A stretch of DNA of 64,000 nt from Symsagittifera roscoffensis. Lineage: Eukaryota; Xenacoelomorpha; Acoela; Convolutidae. Position numbers and translations under genes: made by a program. A model generated the notes under the pieces. The model worked only from the letters and a program-made list of their open reading frames with translations. It had not been told where the DNA came from and searched no databases. Shown one piece after another: positions 1-12,300 of the stretch. Every line of letters begins with the position of its first letter. The first letter of the stretch is position 1. The DNA is taken from contig NC_087066.1 of the NCBI RefSeq assembly GCF_963678635.1, forward strand, positions 52,842,312-52,906,311, given 5' to 3'.

Positions 1-140
1 AGGCTACTGAATTTAAGCCGACAAAAATAAACGCTAGCACAAAAACTCCAGTTTTCAAAAACAACAAAAACTGGCAGGATTCGAACCAAAACCGTTGTCG
101 TCTCAAGCAGGTGTGTTATCTATGAGCCAGATAGTTGATT
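1..140 (-). repeat. SINE 1: tRNA-derived SINE-like copy
   Basis: Read on the minus strand, 60-130 resembles a tRNA: an A-box-like TGGCTCATAGAT and a B box GGTTCGAATCC. It is followed by an AT-rich tail containing TTTTTGTCGGCTTA. The same head-tail arrangement recurs at about 2520-2670, so this is a repeat family, not a functional tRNA (no good acceptor stem). Confidence 0.6.
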
Positions 141-299
141 GAATTTATGAAATACAATTGTAGCCAAAATATTCAAAATAAAATTGCCACAAACTAAAGT
201 TGAAAAATCCATAAAACATAGTTACGTTCCTAACAATTGAATTGAATAAAAAAATCGAATTGAATGTTATGAAAAAACACCCGGCAAATTTTACCCCGT

Positions 300-440
300 G
301 CAACTTGGGTAAAACAGGAGATCTTCTAAAATTGGAGATCCTGTAAACAAATTTATTTACGGGAAAGAAGTCCAGTAATCGATTGCAATACCCTTGCTTA
401 TTGCAAGGGTTAAGATTACAACAAAAATGAGCCGAAAACA
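300..440. repeat. Family B dispersed repeat, copy 1
   Basis: It contains TGTAAACAAATTTATTTACG and the palindromic block CCCTTGCTTATTGCAAGGG. Related blocks occur at about 3045-3155, 15470-15555 and 17105-17235, each with the same GATTGCAAT...CTTGCTTATCGCAAGGG end. Short ORFs across these copies share peptide because the DNA is repeated. Confidence 0.6.
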
Positions 441-661
441 ATTATCATGATTCAGAAGGTAATTTTTGAAGAAAAAGACGGAAATTGTATTCTATTATTG
501 TCTCCGAGACGCATCTTAAATCAAACAAATCGAGATGAAATTTGGTTCGACAAATCTGTATAACAGCCACATTTAAATCATCAGAAAATTAAAATTTTCA
601 TCAAATTAATGCTTTTAAATCAATGCACTTGAAGAATGCAGTTGAAGAACCAACAAATCAG

Positions 662-1393
662 TCAGTCGTCAGAAATGGCCTCTAACGACAAACTATTGAA
701 CCTTGTCGACATTTGAGATTCCTCCGAATGCTGACGTTTCGCCAAAAGTTTTGATGTGAAATTGGAATGGCCAGACCCCAAACCTCTTGGCGTTCTTGGA
801 TTAACTCCCGACATACCGCTTCCAGATCTCGACCCATAACCTTCGAGTTCTTCTGCTTTTATCGGGCTAAATCGTCCTAACTTTGCTTGCGTTGAGCAAT
901 AATGTTCAAACGACTTGGCGATTCTCCGATTATTATGCATGTTTTCCTGTTCCGTTCGCTGCTGAAAAATTTCTTCAGAGAGCAAAAATTCTTCGTCGGC
1001 AGTAAAGGCAACAGGCGGTGGAATTCTAGTGGCAGCTGCGAAGTCAAGCGTGAAATTGTCGCTCTGCTCTTGCAAGTTTAGCCTCGCAACAAGAGTATTC
1101 AGTCCTTTACTTTTAGATCGCATTTGATGGATGAACATTCGTTTCTCGTAAGTAGCCTTGCGTAGCGCTCGCATTCGTTTATCCGACAACACGAGTAGTT
1201 CTTTCTCGAGGATGCTTTGCTCCAGCGCGTTGCGAGGAAGAGTTATATCGTACGGGCGGGTGCTAGGCGAAGCCCATTGTTGCACTAGATCTTGAACGAA
1301 GCGCTTCTTTCGCATTAGTTTAGTCTCCCCTTCATGTGCCGAATCCATTCGGGAATTCGGTCGGTACAAATCGCGGACCAGTTTAGTTGACAT
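662..1393 (-). CDS. Intronless 243-residue protein of unknown function
   Basis: A complete ORF from ATG at 1393 to a stop at 662, on the same strand as DNAH6. It lies downstream of the last DNAH6 exon seen, so probably inside a DNAH6 intron. Residues about 55-105 are strongly charged and helical (EKELLVLSDKRMRALRKATY); residues 124-146 have RIPPPVAFTADEEFLLSEEI; residues 185-215 are Ser/Gly-rich with a PRTPRG motif. There is no signal peptide, membrane segment or known domain that I recognise. Codon use is less AT-biased than the flanking DNA, which supports a real gene. A nested retrogene is one explanation. I give it no function. Confidence 0.65.
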   Translation of the reverse strand: MSTKLVRDLYRPNSRMDSAHEGETKLMRKKRFVQDLVQQWASPSTRPYDITLPRNALEQSILEKELLVLSDKRMRALRKATYEKRMFIHQMRSKSKGLNTLVARLNLQEQSDNFTLDFAAATRIPPPVAFTADEEFLLSEEIFQQRTEQENMHNNRRIAKSFEHYCSTQAKLGRFSPIKAEELEGYGSRSGSGMSGVNPRTPRGLGSGHSNFTSKLLAKRQHSEESQMSTRFNSLSLEAISDD

Positions 1394-2519
1394 TGCAAAT
1401 TTTTGGTATAATCTAATAACTGCAGACTTGAGATTAAATTATTCGAAACAAACAGCTACAACTGCTTTGACTACTCCAACTGTTTTGTGAAAGTGAAGCT
1501 AAAATACTTAAAAAAACGCAACGGATTCAACGTTGCTTGGTGGATCAAGCAGGATTAGTCCATACAGGTGGTAAAGAAAGTACAAACATTCTGATTTCAT
1601 CAGAAAAAAAACTCATTGTATCGGAGAATTGCACTTGGTTCTTTTTTACGACGTCCAATATTGATCAACTTGCCCTAATATTTTTCTAAAGGTCCCAATA
1701 CTGACAAATTTTTGTGGGGAAAAATAACGCAATTGAAAGCTTAAAACTTTTTTCATTTCCAAAACGGAACTTTCGGACTAATATCCACACCTCGCCTCCT
1801 TTGAAAAGTCCATATTCCACCCTTTGCTTTTGAGTGTAAAATTAAATTTTAGTAATTGGAATTTTTATCATTAAAACTTAATAACTATTTTTTTTACTCG
1901 TAGGAGGTGGAAAGGAACTATGGATTAGCTTCTGTTTCTCCGTTTTCTCTGATTTTCTTTGCTACTATCTGGCTGACATATCAAAATGGTTTTCGACTAA
2001 AAACTTTCAAAAGTCGCATTGGCACCAATATATACTTGTTTTGAAAGGAAAAAGCGCGCACCAAAAAACAAACCCTTCTAAAAACTTCCTCGAAACAAAA
2101 GCTACTTCCGCACGCCATAAACCATACGCGCACATACACACATGGACAATTTTTATGAGGCAGTTAATCCGCTAGCAAATAGGCCTTAAAATGTTTTCGC
2201 GAAAAAACGGACAGTGAGATTCAAAATTGATCCTAACCCGATCTGAGAAATAAGTTTACTCAAATAAGACTTATTATCATTTGACAAAATAACCGGAAAA
2301 AAAGTGAACCAATAAAAACTTTCAGAAAAAAAAACGAATTTTCAGAGGAGTGTTTTCTGCGGAAGTAAGCTGAAAAAAATAAGCAGACAGACTATAATTT
2401 AACCTAGCCAAAAATGTTCAGCTTGCAAAAAAACAGGTATCGAATGGAATCGAACTCCCAGATATGGTTACCGCACCTTTGAAGAAAGCTGAACCTTCAG
2501 AAAAAGCGGGCTAAGAGAA

Positions 2520-2670
2520 CTAAGCCGACAAAAATAAACAGACGGACGATAGACCAAAAAAAGCACAAAAACTCTAGTTTGCAAAAAATAGGTTGCAATC
2601 GGATTCGAACTACAAGCTATTGCCGTCTCAAGCAATTGTGTTACCTCTACGCCAGATGCTCCGCATTGTT
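2520..2670 (-). repeat. SINE 1: second tRNA-derived SINE-like copy
   Basis: It shares the TAAGCCGACAAAAATAAAC tail and the tRNA-like head (GTTCGAATCC B box on the minus strand) with the copy at 1-140. Confidence 0.6.
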
Positions 2671-3044
2671 CATAGATTTCGATTTTCTAATTACCAAGCG
2701 ATAACAAAGTTGAATAAACCTGAGCAGAAACCTTCCATACCAAAAAGTAATTCGAAAAAAATCTGAACTAAAAAATTTAAGTCCCCTTCTCCCCAAAAAG
2801 ATACACACGCACACGAAATTTTTTTGGTCATCAAAAGAAACAATGAGAGGCCACTAAAGCAATATAAAATAAGCCGAAAAACTATTAAGCCGAAAAAAGA
2901 AAAAAACGAAACAGAATGGAAACTTTAACAAATCGACTTGGTAAAATTGCAACCAACATAAAAAGCAAATTTCGATTAGGCCGTATATTTAAAATGCTAA
3001 ATTGCTCAAACTATGTCTGTTGCAACAGAAAATCCCGGTAGATG

Positions 3045-3155
3045 AATGAGTCCAGGAGATAAAATGAGTCCTGTGAACAAAGTTATTCACGGGGGAAAAA
3101 GTCAAAAAGTCTAGTACCCGATTGCAAAACCATAGCTTATCGCAAGGGTAAATAG
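3045..3155. repeat. Family B dispersed repeat, copy 2
   Basis: It shares GTGAACAAAGTTATTCACGG and the CGATTGCAA...GCTTATCGCAAGGG end with the other family B copies. It lies just after the last DNAH6 exon seen. Confidence 0.6.
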
Positions 3156-3242
3156 CTAGCTATGAGATTCATCCATAATTGTATTCAGTTGATGCGTGCC
3201 GTTTTAAAATTCTATGTGGTGGGGTGGGGTCACGTGACTAAC

Positions 3243-3368
3243 CTGGACCTTGACCATGTCTGTGACTATGTCCCTGCAGTGTACGTCCAGAGTGATGAGG
3301 GCACACATGATGTTCCTCACAAGGGGGGTCAGTTTACCACGAACCAGACTGGCCAAGTAGTTCAGGTT
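3243..3368 (-). CDS. DNAH6: DNAH6 exon 21 (residues 1434-1475), last in window
   Basis: Acceptor TTGTTTAG, donor GTTAGT, phase 0. It encodes [20 protein letters not shown] and [15 protein letters not shown]. The next expected segment (RQLRYYWD, then AAA1 with its P-loop) is not found between 1 and 3242, so the following intron is at least 3.2 kb or the gene is broken here. Confidence 0.92.
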
Positions 3369-6300
3369 CTAAACAACATGAACAAAATTACAGGACTTAA
3401 CTTAATTTAACACTTAGATTTAAGACGATTTATCCACGAGGGAAAGGACCAACCTACGAGCTGTGCAGCTGATCACGGAGAGCTACATTGTGCCTTGATA
3501 AAGAAAATAACACATTTTTTGGACATTTTCTGGGCTGAGTAAGAAAAATACTTGTTTTTCCCCTCAAGCAACTGTCAGTGGGTCGAATCGACCAGGGCGT
3601 CCGCCAAAAAATACTCCCCCCTTTCTAATCATTACACAAGTCAGAGCAACTTTCATCGTAACTTCAAGATAAGGTTTCTAATTTAATGGAAACTGAGACA
3701 AGTGAACTGATGAGAGAGTACCTGGAAGCATTTCTGCTCGTAGTCGGCGACAGCCTTGAGTACATTGTTGTCAGTGGCGAGGCAGTCAGTGACTTCCCCA
3801 CTCCAGTAGATCATGGACACTGTCAGCACCACTTGGGAGGGGAAGCTCTTGATCCACTCCGCCTTGCTAGACTTCTGGTGGTACTCCTGAAAAAAAACAG
3901 ATGAAGAAAAATATATACTTGTAGAGGAATAAAAAGAACTTATTTCTCATCGTAACAAATTACATTTACACAGCTTTAGTATAAAAAGCATCATAATTAC
4001 AGTAATTTGAAAGTCAGAGGGGTCAACTGATGACAACATTGGGGTAAATGGATACTGCTATACGATAAAAGTCCTAGAGTTTGTAATCCAAAGCATCCAA
4101 ACAAAAATAACTGAATCGATCATTGAATAATCTCGAGTGTATAATCCAGCCGAAAAGTTACATCATATCAATGAAATTTGAAAGACTTCAATATCTGTTA
4201 CATAAATACTAATTAACAATTATGCTTTTTCGTCTGGTTTATACTTCCGCTGGTTAATATACAAACGAATAATCTATGAAATAAATAAGAGGGGAGAAGC
4301 GATCGACAAAGAGCTTGGAAGGTGGCCAATAAACCATCTACCCGATCATCCTCTCCGGAAAAAGAATTAACAAAAAGAGCCAACAAACATGCAACGCCAT
4401 TTCTCTTTCTCCTGTATAGCTTGTAAATCCATGATCTCATACATATGGCTTGTTTGGTTTGCTTATTATGACTTTCATGGCTTAATATGAATATTATGGC
4501 CTAATATGAATACGAATATGGCCTTATATGAATATCTAATAAGAGTATAGTTTTTGTACTGTACATGTTCGCGTATATCTTTGTAATTACATGTATGGTC
4601 TTTTTATTATGATTTGTATGGTCTAACCTGTATGGCCTGTTTTGTGATCTTCCTCAAATTGGAGAACATGGCGTCTTCCACTTTTCCCAGCCAGTCCTCC
4701 ACATTTCCCCTCGCCTTCAGTCCCTTGCCCAGACTCACCTTCTCCTGCTCTGGAGAGATCATGGCCATGATGTCCTGAGATCCAGGCGCAGGCTGGCCAC
4801 CGCCACCTTTGCCCCCTGGACTGCTTGCTAGATTAAAAAAGCATTACATAAATATTGCACAATTATAACGTCACTTTTTAACATCTTCGACTGATTTACC
4901 TTAACTATTACGTAACTGAGTGAATTTCTAATTGGTTGAAAAAAAACTTCCATATCATTCTAAAGTTACTCTTTACGGATAATACTTAATTATCTTCCCG
5001 TTTAAAATTAAGACTACAATTCAAACCCATCTGAAATTTCTGATTTCCGTAGAGGTTTTCTGTGGACTAAAAATGTCGACATCAAAAAAAATGAAAGTGA
5101 ACAAACTATGAGGACTCGACAGACAGACTTATCATAAACAGTGACAAGCGCAGAAAAAATGGTCAAACAGAACTGAGGGGGGGGGGGGGTGGCTAGTCCC
5201 AAACATACTTTGCATGGTCTACACACGTATCAACTCTTTGAAATTTAGTTGGCTGTTTCTGTTTCGCCCCTCACACATTTCGCCTAATATGTCTTTTACG
5301 TGGACACAAAACTCGTAATTAATGCGGGGCGAAATATGTGAGGGACAAAAAACGTGCGATATTCTCTTAACATTGACTTTCCAAAAACGGATTTTCGGAT
5401 CTTAAATTCTCTATAAATGACAAAACAAAGCCAAGAATTAAAGAAAGGGATATTCCTAACAATTTCCTTTCTTTTAGAATCCAGCTGCAAACATCCACCT
5501 TTATAGTGGTTTCTAATCCAACAGTTAAGTATATCGAATCTTGAAACTGGTTGCGAATTTCCCCCCTTCTGGGAGAGGTGGGGAGTTTTTAAAAAGCTCA
5601 AAAGAGTGCACTCAACACAACTGAAAGCTTCGCTCCACTTCAATTCAGACCACTCAAAAAGTTACCGTCAGCTGCAATGCTAGTGGACACTTTCTTAATG
5701 GGAGTGTTCACGCCCGAAACTGCAGGAGAATTGCCTGAAAGAACCAGATGACGCAACTTATTACATAACTTATTGCTTCTCATCACACACATTATGTAAC
5801 TTCATTGTTTCCTTATGCAACTTCTTTGCTTCCTGGTGCAGAACTTCTGTCAGGTTAATGTCAAGTGATAATTAATTGGCGTTGCTATTGATTTAGTTCA
5901 GAATCGAGACCTTAAACTACTACTGACATACCATATCCTTACAGATTAAAAGCATACAGCATCGAAATACTTATTTGAATCAGATTGACGAGATATTTAA
6001 AATACTAAACAAAGAAATCAATTTCAATTCTTATTTGCTTATTTTCACACAAAATATTGTGTGGATCCACAGATGGGAAAACCATAGGACCATAATTCCG
6101 TTATCCATGTTGCAAAATACAATTTATCATATCAGCGTGAATCAATTTTCTAATAAAATTGTGTGTTAAAGTTACAATGTGTTGCAATTGCTAAGTGTTA
6201 AAATTATATTGTATTTGAATGAGAAAATTAATATTTTTACTTCGCTTGGCCCCACTATTGGTCATTATCGCAATTTTACTGCTGATGATGACACCTCCTG

Positions 6301-9300
6301 GCCTTTTCGAAGGTCGCAAACGAAACATTTACAAAAACGCGCGCTCAGAAAGGGCAAAATTTATACAACATTTTTTACCCTTCGAAAATGCAACTTGCAA
6401 TAGGAGTCGAAACACTGGCAAAATGACGAGCATCTGAAATTTTATTTCAATCAATAGCAATCAATTTATGGTTTACAATTTGATTTCTTGATTTATATTT
6501 AAAATCGCTAGACAAATAAGAAAAAAACTTTAGACACTAAAAAAGAGAAAAACCGTCAATATTTTCCAAATATTTGACTTCTGATATCTATAAGACATTT
6601 ATCTAATTGTAAGCATTGAACACTCTAAAATTTTACTTCTATTAATTTCAGGCGTTTTTCTGGAAGTTCGGACCTTGGCAATTCAAACAAGGATAGCCGG
6701 TCACTGTGCAAATAGCACAGAATGTTCCGACCAGTCTTAAGAAAAAACACAAAATATTTTTTTTTTTTCAAATTAGCGAGGTTTTATCTATGTGGTGTGA
6801 TAAAAAAAGATCTAAGCGTCTAAGCGAAAGACTAAAACTTGTGCGAATTCGAATATCATAGTAAACTAAGGAAATTGGACAATTTTTTTAAAGAAAATGT
6901 TTAGAAAAACAGAAACTATGATACAAAATCAAAAAAAAAACTTGCAGAATTTTTTGAATTTTTCTTCATTTTGATTCCCAAAATAGCGCCAAAAATTTCC
7001 AACAAATAATTTTACTCGAGTAATACTAAATTTTCACGGCTTAAATTAAGCATAAATAAGCTATTGTAGGCCTGCTTGCTCGCTTTACGCTCTCGAAATT
7101 AGACGAAAAATCAAAGATTTCAGAACAAATTTTCTCGACTGAAAGGGCTTTAATATGATATATCACTCAACTTACTTCGATGATTATTTGTGGTGGCTGA
7201 TTTTTCGTGGAAAATAAAAAAAACTAAAGCACACCCGAATACAGAGTTTCTCCCCATTTTCAATGGTCGGAACAATGACAAGATTAAAATTTAAATTGAT
7301 TGTTTATTGTTCTGATATTTTTATTGTTCTGAGAATAATTTTGTTATTCCGATTTATGAAGAAAGTATCGGATACTTTATTCTGGAAAAAAATTTCCTGG
7401 ACCAATAACAATGATCAAAACACTTGTTTTCAAGGAACCTTAAAAATTAAAATAAGGATAGCCGGCTGCTTTGAAAGTAGCATATAATAGTGCCACCACA
7501 GTGAAGAAAAAAATTTAAAGCAAATGCTCAATTTGTAACATATCTTTTTTTGGTTTTTGGTCTAATTTTTTGAAAAACATTTTCCTGAAAAATATATTGA
7601 ACTATGACCGACAACGCAAGAATGACAAGGATATAAGAAACTAAAATGACGTTAAAATTCTTGTAAGATAAAATTTTAAGGTCAGCTTCTGATCAATTTG
7701 TCTAATTTTAATTGAAATCCCGAAGCCATTCCGACCAATTTTTCTCGAGAGGGACAATTCATTTGAGAGTTATTATAATCCGAATCAGAGCTAGACAGGC
7801 TTATAAAATGATATCACACTGGACCATATACAAAGTTTTCTGAGGCTCCTATCAGGACAAAACACTGCATGTATGTTCCCGTTGAATAAAACACTGTTGG
7901 CAAACACTGCATGTTCATGTTGTATTGAAATGATCAGAACAACAAAGCTGCTCCTATCGCAGCAAAACACTGTATGTTCCCGTAGTATTTAAAAAAAATT
8001 AAAACTGTGGGGTTGGTCGGAACAAATAGCAATATTCTACTACAAAAAAGTATTTGGGCTAAAATTTTAAAAAAAATAAAAAAAGACTAGCTAAAAAAAG
8101 ACGAGATTAACAGCCACGTCACCATATAGAAAACCAAAGCCGACAAAAACTCAATTGACATGAATGGACAGATGAAAAATAAACTAGTGGAATGAACAAA
8201 CGAATTAGATTTACCAAGTGCCCGAAACTCTTCAACGCAAGAAAAAAACTTTCTGAGAAATCTAGAACGCAATTATTTCACATGTGAGAGCAAATATTTG
8301 AAATCGGTAACTAGAAGTTTTTTCCCGTAAACAACTTTTCTCACAAATCTTAATGAAAATAACCATGCTTTATTATATTTTTTTAATAACTCAATTTCCT
8401 TCTCACTTGGTCCAGAAGCTAGCACGTAATTCCGCAGAATAAAGTCTAGAGTTCGAATCCCGCTGAACCTTGTTTTTATTCGATGCGAGGAATATGATTT
8501 TTTTTGTAAGACTTGAATTGTAGGACTAGTGTTTGTCTACTACTTTTTGTCGCCTAACTTCCCGAAGCGCAGATATTTTTTATTCAAAATATCTGTAATT
8601 ATAAATAAATGAACTCTGATTACTTTCATATTTCTTTTTTTTTTGTTTTATAGGCTAAATGGGTTAGGATTATACTATATTAATTTATTAATCTTATTTT
8701 GCGTCGTTTGAAAATAAATTTAAATTTAAGCCCTTCAGTAGGGATGAGACATAAAAACTTCGAATTTCAATGTTTAAAAGCTCCAAACTTTCCATGACAA
8801 AATTTTATTTTCAGTTTATGTAGCGGCATCTTAGGTGCCGCTCATTACAAGATTTTGAATGTTTTTTGAAAGGCACTAATTGTGTTTCTTATCATTGTGT
8901 TTCTTGAACATCATTCGAAAAAAATGAGTGAAACTTTCGTATTGGTAGTTTTTTTCTGAAATAAAAAAAATTCTTTGATTTAAAGAGTTTCGTCTCACCT
9001 TCTGTCTGCAAGCTTACAATTTTCTGTTTGTTGTATCACAGGTGTCTGTTTCAGACACTTGCTCTCGCAAGAGTTTAGAAAAATTAAAAAAAAAAGATTT
9101 CATTCCAGAAATGCTGAAGATATACTGTTTTCTTTGAAAATTTGGCATTACTGTACAGCAACAAAAATCTCTCGTTATAACAGTCATTTGAATGCAATTT
9201 TTAAAATCTTTTTGGTGCCGGGATGAAAATGCTGGAAGAACTAGTTAAAGTGCAACCCTTAGACGCTCAAAAAAGCTCACTGATACTTACAATTTATTTG

Positions 9301-12300
9301 TGGCAAATTTAAACAAAATGCTCGTCCTTAAATTCAGGCGTGATGGAGATTTATCAAACGGAAGAAGAATACATCAAATACGGAAACGAATTCATGTTAT
9401 CTCGTGAAAACTTGATAAAAGTTCACCTGAAGCCGAACTCTACCACGAAGCGGGAACTGGTTTACATTTGCTTGCATAATTATCAATGTGGAAACTTGGC
9501 TTCTATGATGATGGCAATTACTCAAGGACTTCTGCTAGCTGATATTACCAATCGAAATTTCCAAATTTGTGTTTTTGAACCCTGTCAGTTCCAACATTTA
9601 TACTTGCCTGTCAGCTATAACTGGACGTGCACGCACATGGAAATGTATTGGAATGAACCCGACTTTTTCAGTAAAAACGTTTATTTTACAAAAAGTGGAA
9701 CTTTAGTAGAAAATGTTTTAAAAGACGAAAACAGAAACTCCATATTCTACACCGTAACTGAATCATTTCTGAAAGATATCAGCAAAATTCCAAATTTACC
9801 CAGAAAATGGGCCCAACTATCACAAGTCGAACTGTACCAAACTTTGCATGGTTTGATTTTCTACAAATCGAATTTTCTAGCGAGTGCTGTAAATCGTGCT
9901 TTGAGAGATTATGCAGGCGAGCTGAAATGTCTCTCGGTAGAAATCGGCAAACGAACAAGCGTGACTAATTTTATCTATTCACGACTGCCTACTTTCGTTC
10001 AGTGGATGGTCGACGTCACGCCTGACATCGAAATTGTGGGCGTGTGGGAGTTAGATCACGACACGACAGTTATGGTGGCAACTAATTCTGAAGAGTTTTT
10101 CAAAGCTTCTGAAGTCGCGTTTGAAAAAACGATTCCAGTTAGCAATTCTAAAAAAGAGTTCAAGTTGAATTTTCTGAAACTGGAACAGCCAATTGGAAAG
10201 ATGGACGAAGCGGATGCAAAGTGTGAACACATGGAGCGAAGTGTGATAGAATTTGAGGTGAGCAAAAATAACGTGTGCATAAATAGCGTTTTTTTTAAGA
10301 ATTACATTAGATTTTGACAATTGTTGTAAAAAGGGTGCCCGGTCAATAAGACGACAGCTGTTAAGACGAAACCGCTTTTGATGGGACTTTAAGACGACAA
10401 TTTACGCAATTATATTGACTATATGTTGTAAAAAGGGTGCCCGGTCAATAAGACGACAGCTGTTAAGACGAAAACCGCTTTTGATGGGACTTTAAGACGA
10501 CAATTTACGCAATTCTCCACATTGTATTTCTGAGAAACTGAAACCGATTAAATTTGAACTGCTCATTTTACATGTAATAACGCTAATTTGTCGTCTTAGT
10601 GCCTTGTCGTTTTAATGGTCTGTAGTCTAATTTACCTAGCCCCATTAAAGAATTATTTAGAGAGGTTAAAAAATTTAAACAATTTTCAACAAAAAAAATG
10701 TTTAGACATTCAATTTGGATTTTTTGAAAATTTTGTTTGTATTTGGCTAAAAAAAAGGTATTATACATAAATGTCATTTTCTAGTCTCGAGACAATAGAC
10801 TAAAACAAGATGCATTAAAATACTTTCCCTGTAATTTTAGAGGAAAAAAAACAATTTTTCAAAGACATGTTTTTGAGATTTTCTAGGGCAGCCGATTAAA
10901 CGCACAATATAATCTTTGAATTGCATTGAGATTTTGAATAAAAAGTTTTCACGTTTCATCAAATTGTACATGAAACAAAAATTAGCAAGTATATTTGAAC
11001 AATTTATTAAAGCTTTCTAATGCTGCTTTGAATTTGTATTCACTTCATTATTCAAATAACAAATTGAAAAAATAAGAGCTATAAAAAATCATCCAACAGA
11101 AATATTGATTCTATTTTTAGATGATGCTGCTATGCGATGCGTTGCTGCTTTCTCATTCTCAAATCAGTTACTTAGCGGCTCTAATAAGGGATGTTCAGAA
11201 AGTCACGGAGAAATTGATTCAGTGTCATTTAGAAGAAGCATTTTTTGTTCCCACCACTCCGCGAAGCGGGAACGAACTATGGCGTAGGGTGTTTTTTTTT
11301 GCGACGAATTTTTACTTCAAGGAAAACTCATACACACACGTGATCAAACACACGTCGGGCAAGGTCGATTGATATATGACATAAAGCCCTTTTCGTTTTG
11401 ATTCTAATTATAACAAGACTACTCGTATCAGGGCGAGGCCCTGGAAGTTCCGACTGCCTTTTAAGGTTTATGGGGCAGTAATAACATTAAAAAGTTAAAT
11501 GTGAAAAAACAAAAAGAAAAATTTTTTTTTTTTGAAATTTGAATTTTTTAATGAAAATCATCCCCCCACACGCCATATAAAGTACAAAAGGATAGATTTC
11601 GCTCCTTGTAACAAATTAATTATGGCAAATAAGCGTCTTTCAACCAATTTGAACGATTTCTAAGACGGATTAACTCTCCGCTTACGCGTTATTAATGCGA
11701 AATATATCGCGCGTTAATTGTCCCAAATTGGCCAAAATGCAATCTTTAAACCCCCATAACTTTACAAAAAATGATCACAGGTGAAATATCTTTTCAAATT
11801 TAAGCTCAGGACAACAATACCTTTTGAATGATATAAAAAAATTCCATCAAAAATGGCTAGTTAAAAAGTCAAAATTTGTCTGAAGAAGAAAAAAACCCAC
11901 CCCGAGCACAAATATTCCGTTACTTTTGTATCGAAAGTCGGAACAATAAAGTTTCGATTATTCTCAGTTAGTTGTAGATTTGGGGGCCCGGTATTTAAAA
12001 TCGTCAATAAAATTACACATCTTAACTTCAATTTCATATTGAACATTTTTCAATCTTAAGAGTACAATAAGGCAAATATTAAATTACTGTAGCAGAGCTT
12101 TAACTTTTGATCGACATGTGATCTAAAAAATCGGAACATTTAGTGGTGAATTGTGAAAAATTTTCAACTAAGTGATGATAAACAGTGGTCGAGCAAAAAT
12201 ACCGGTTATATACACCGGTTACATAAATAAGGGTTACATCTACCGGTTATAGGAATTTTAAAAATGGCTGGAATAAAATGTTGCACGGACAAAATTGATA

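Larger units (their letters stand above)
1394..3242. other. Non-coding stretch with SINE-like copies
   Basis: I see no exon here. It holds a tRNA-like segment (about 2430-2500), a SINE 1 copy (about 2520-2670), AAGCCGAAAAAA-rich repeat DNA and a family B copy (about 3005-3155). Confidence 0.6.

Noticed and set aside
145-441. 98-codon minus-strand ORF sharing peptide with 16971-17282
   Set aside because: The similarity is due to copies of the family B repeat; the protein is Phe/Asn-rich A/T-run translation without a domain.
5177-5189. Poly-G runs (also near 20710, 24131, 24499, 24754, 56394)
   Set aside because: Considered as G-quadruplex or regulatory sites, but single mononucleotide runs in repeat edges give no specific support; run lengths may also be sequencing-uncertain.
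5296-5643. 115-codon minus-strand ORF between DNAH6 exons
   Set aside because: It lies within the intron between exons 18 and 19, has no family similarity, and the dynein frame is complete without it.
10051-10320. Two minus-strand ORFs over the fucosyltransferase-like exon
   Set aside because: Antisense shadows of exon 1 on the plus strand.
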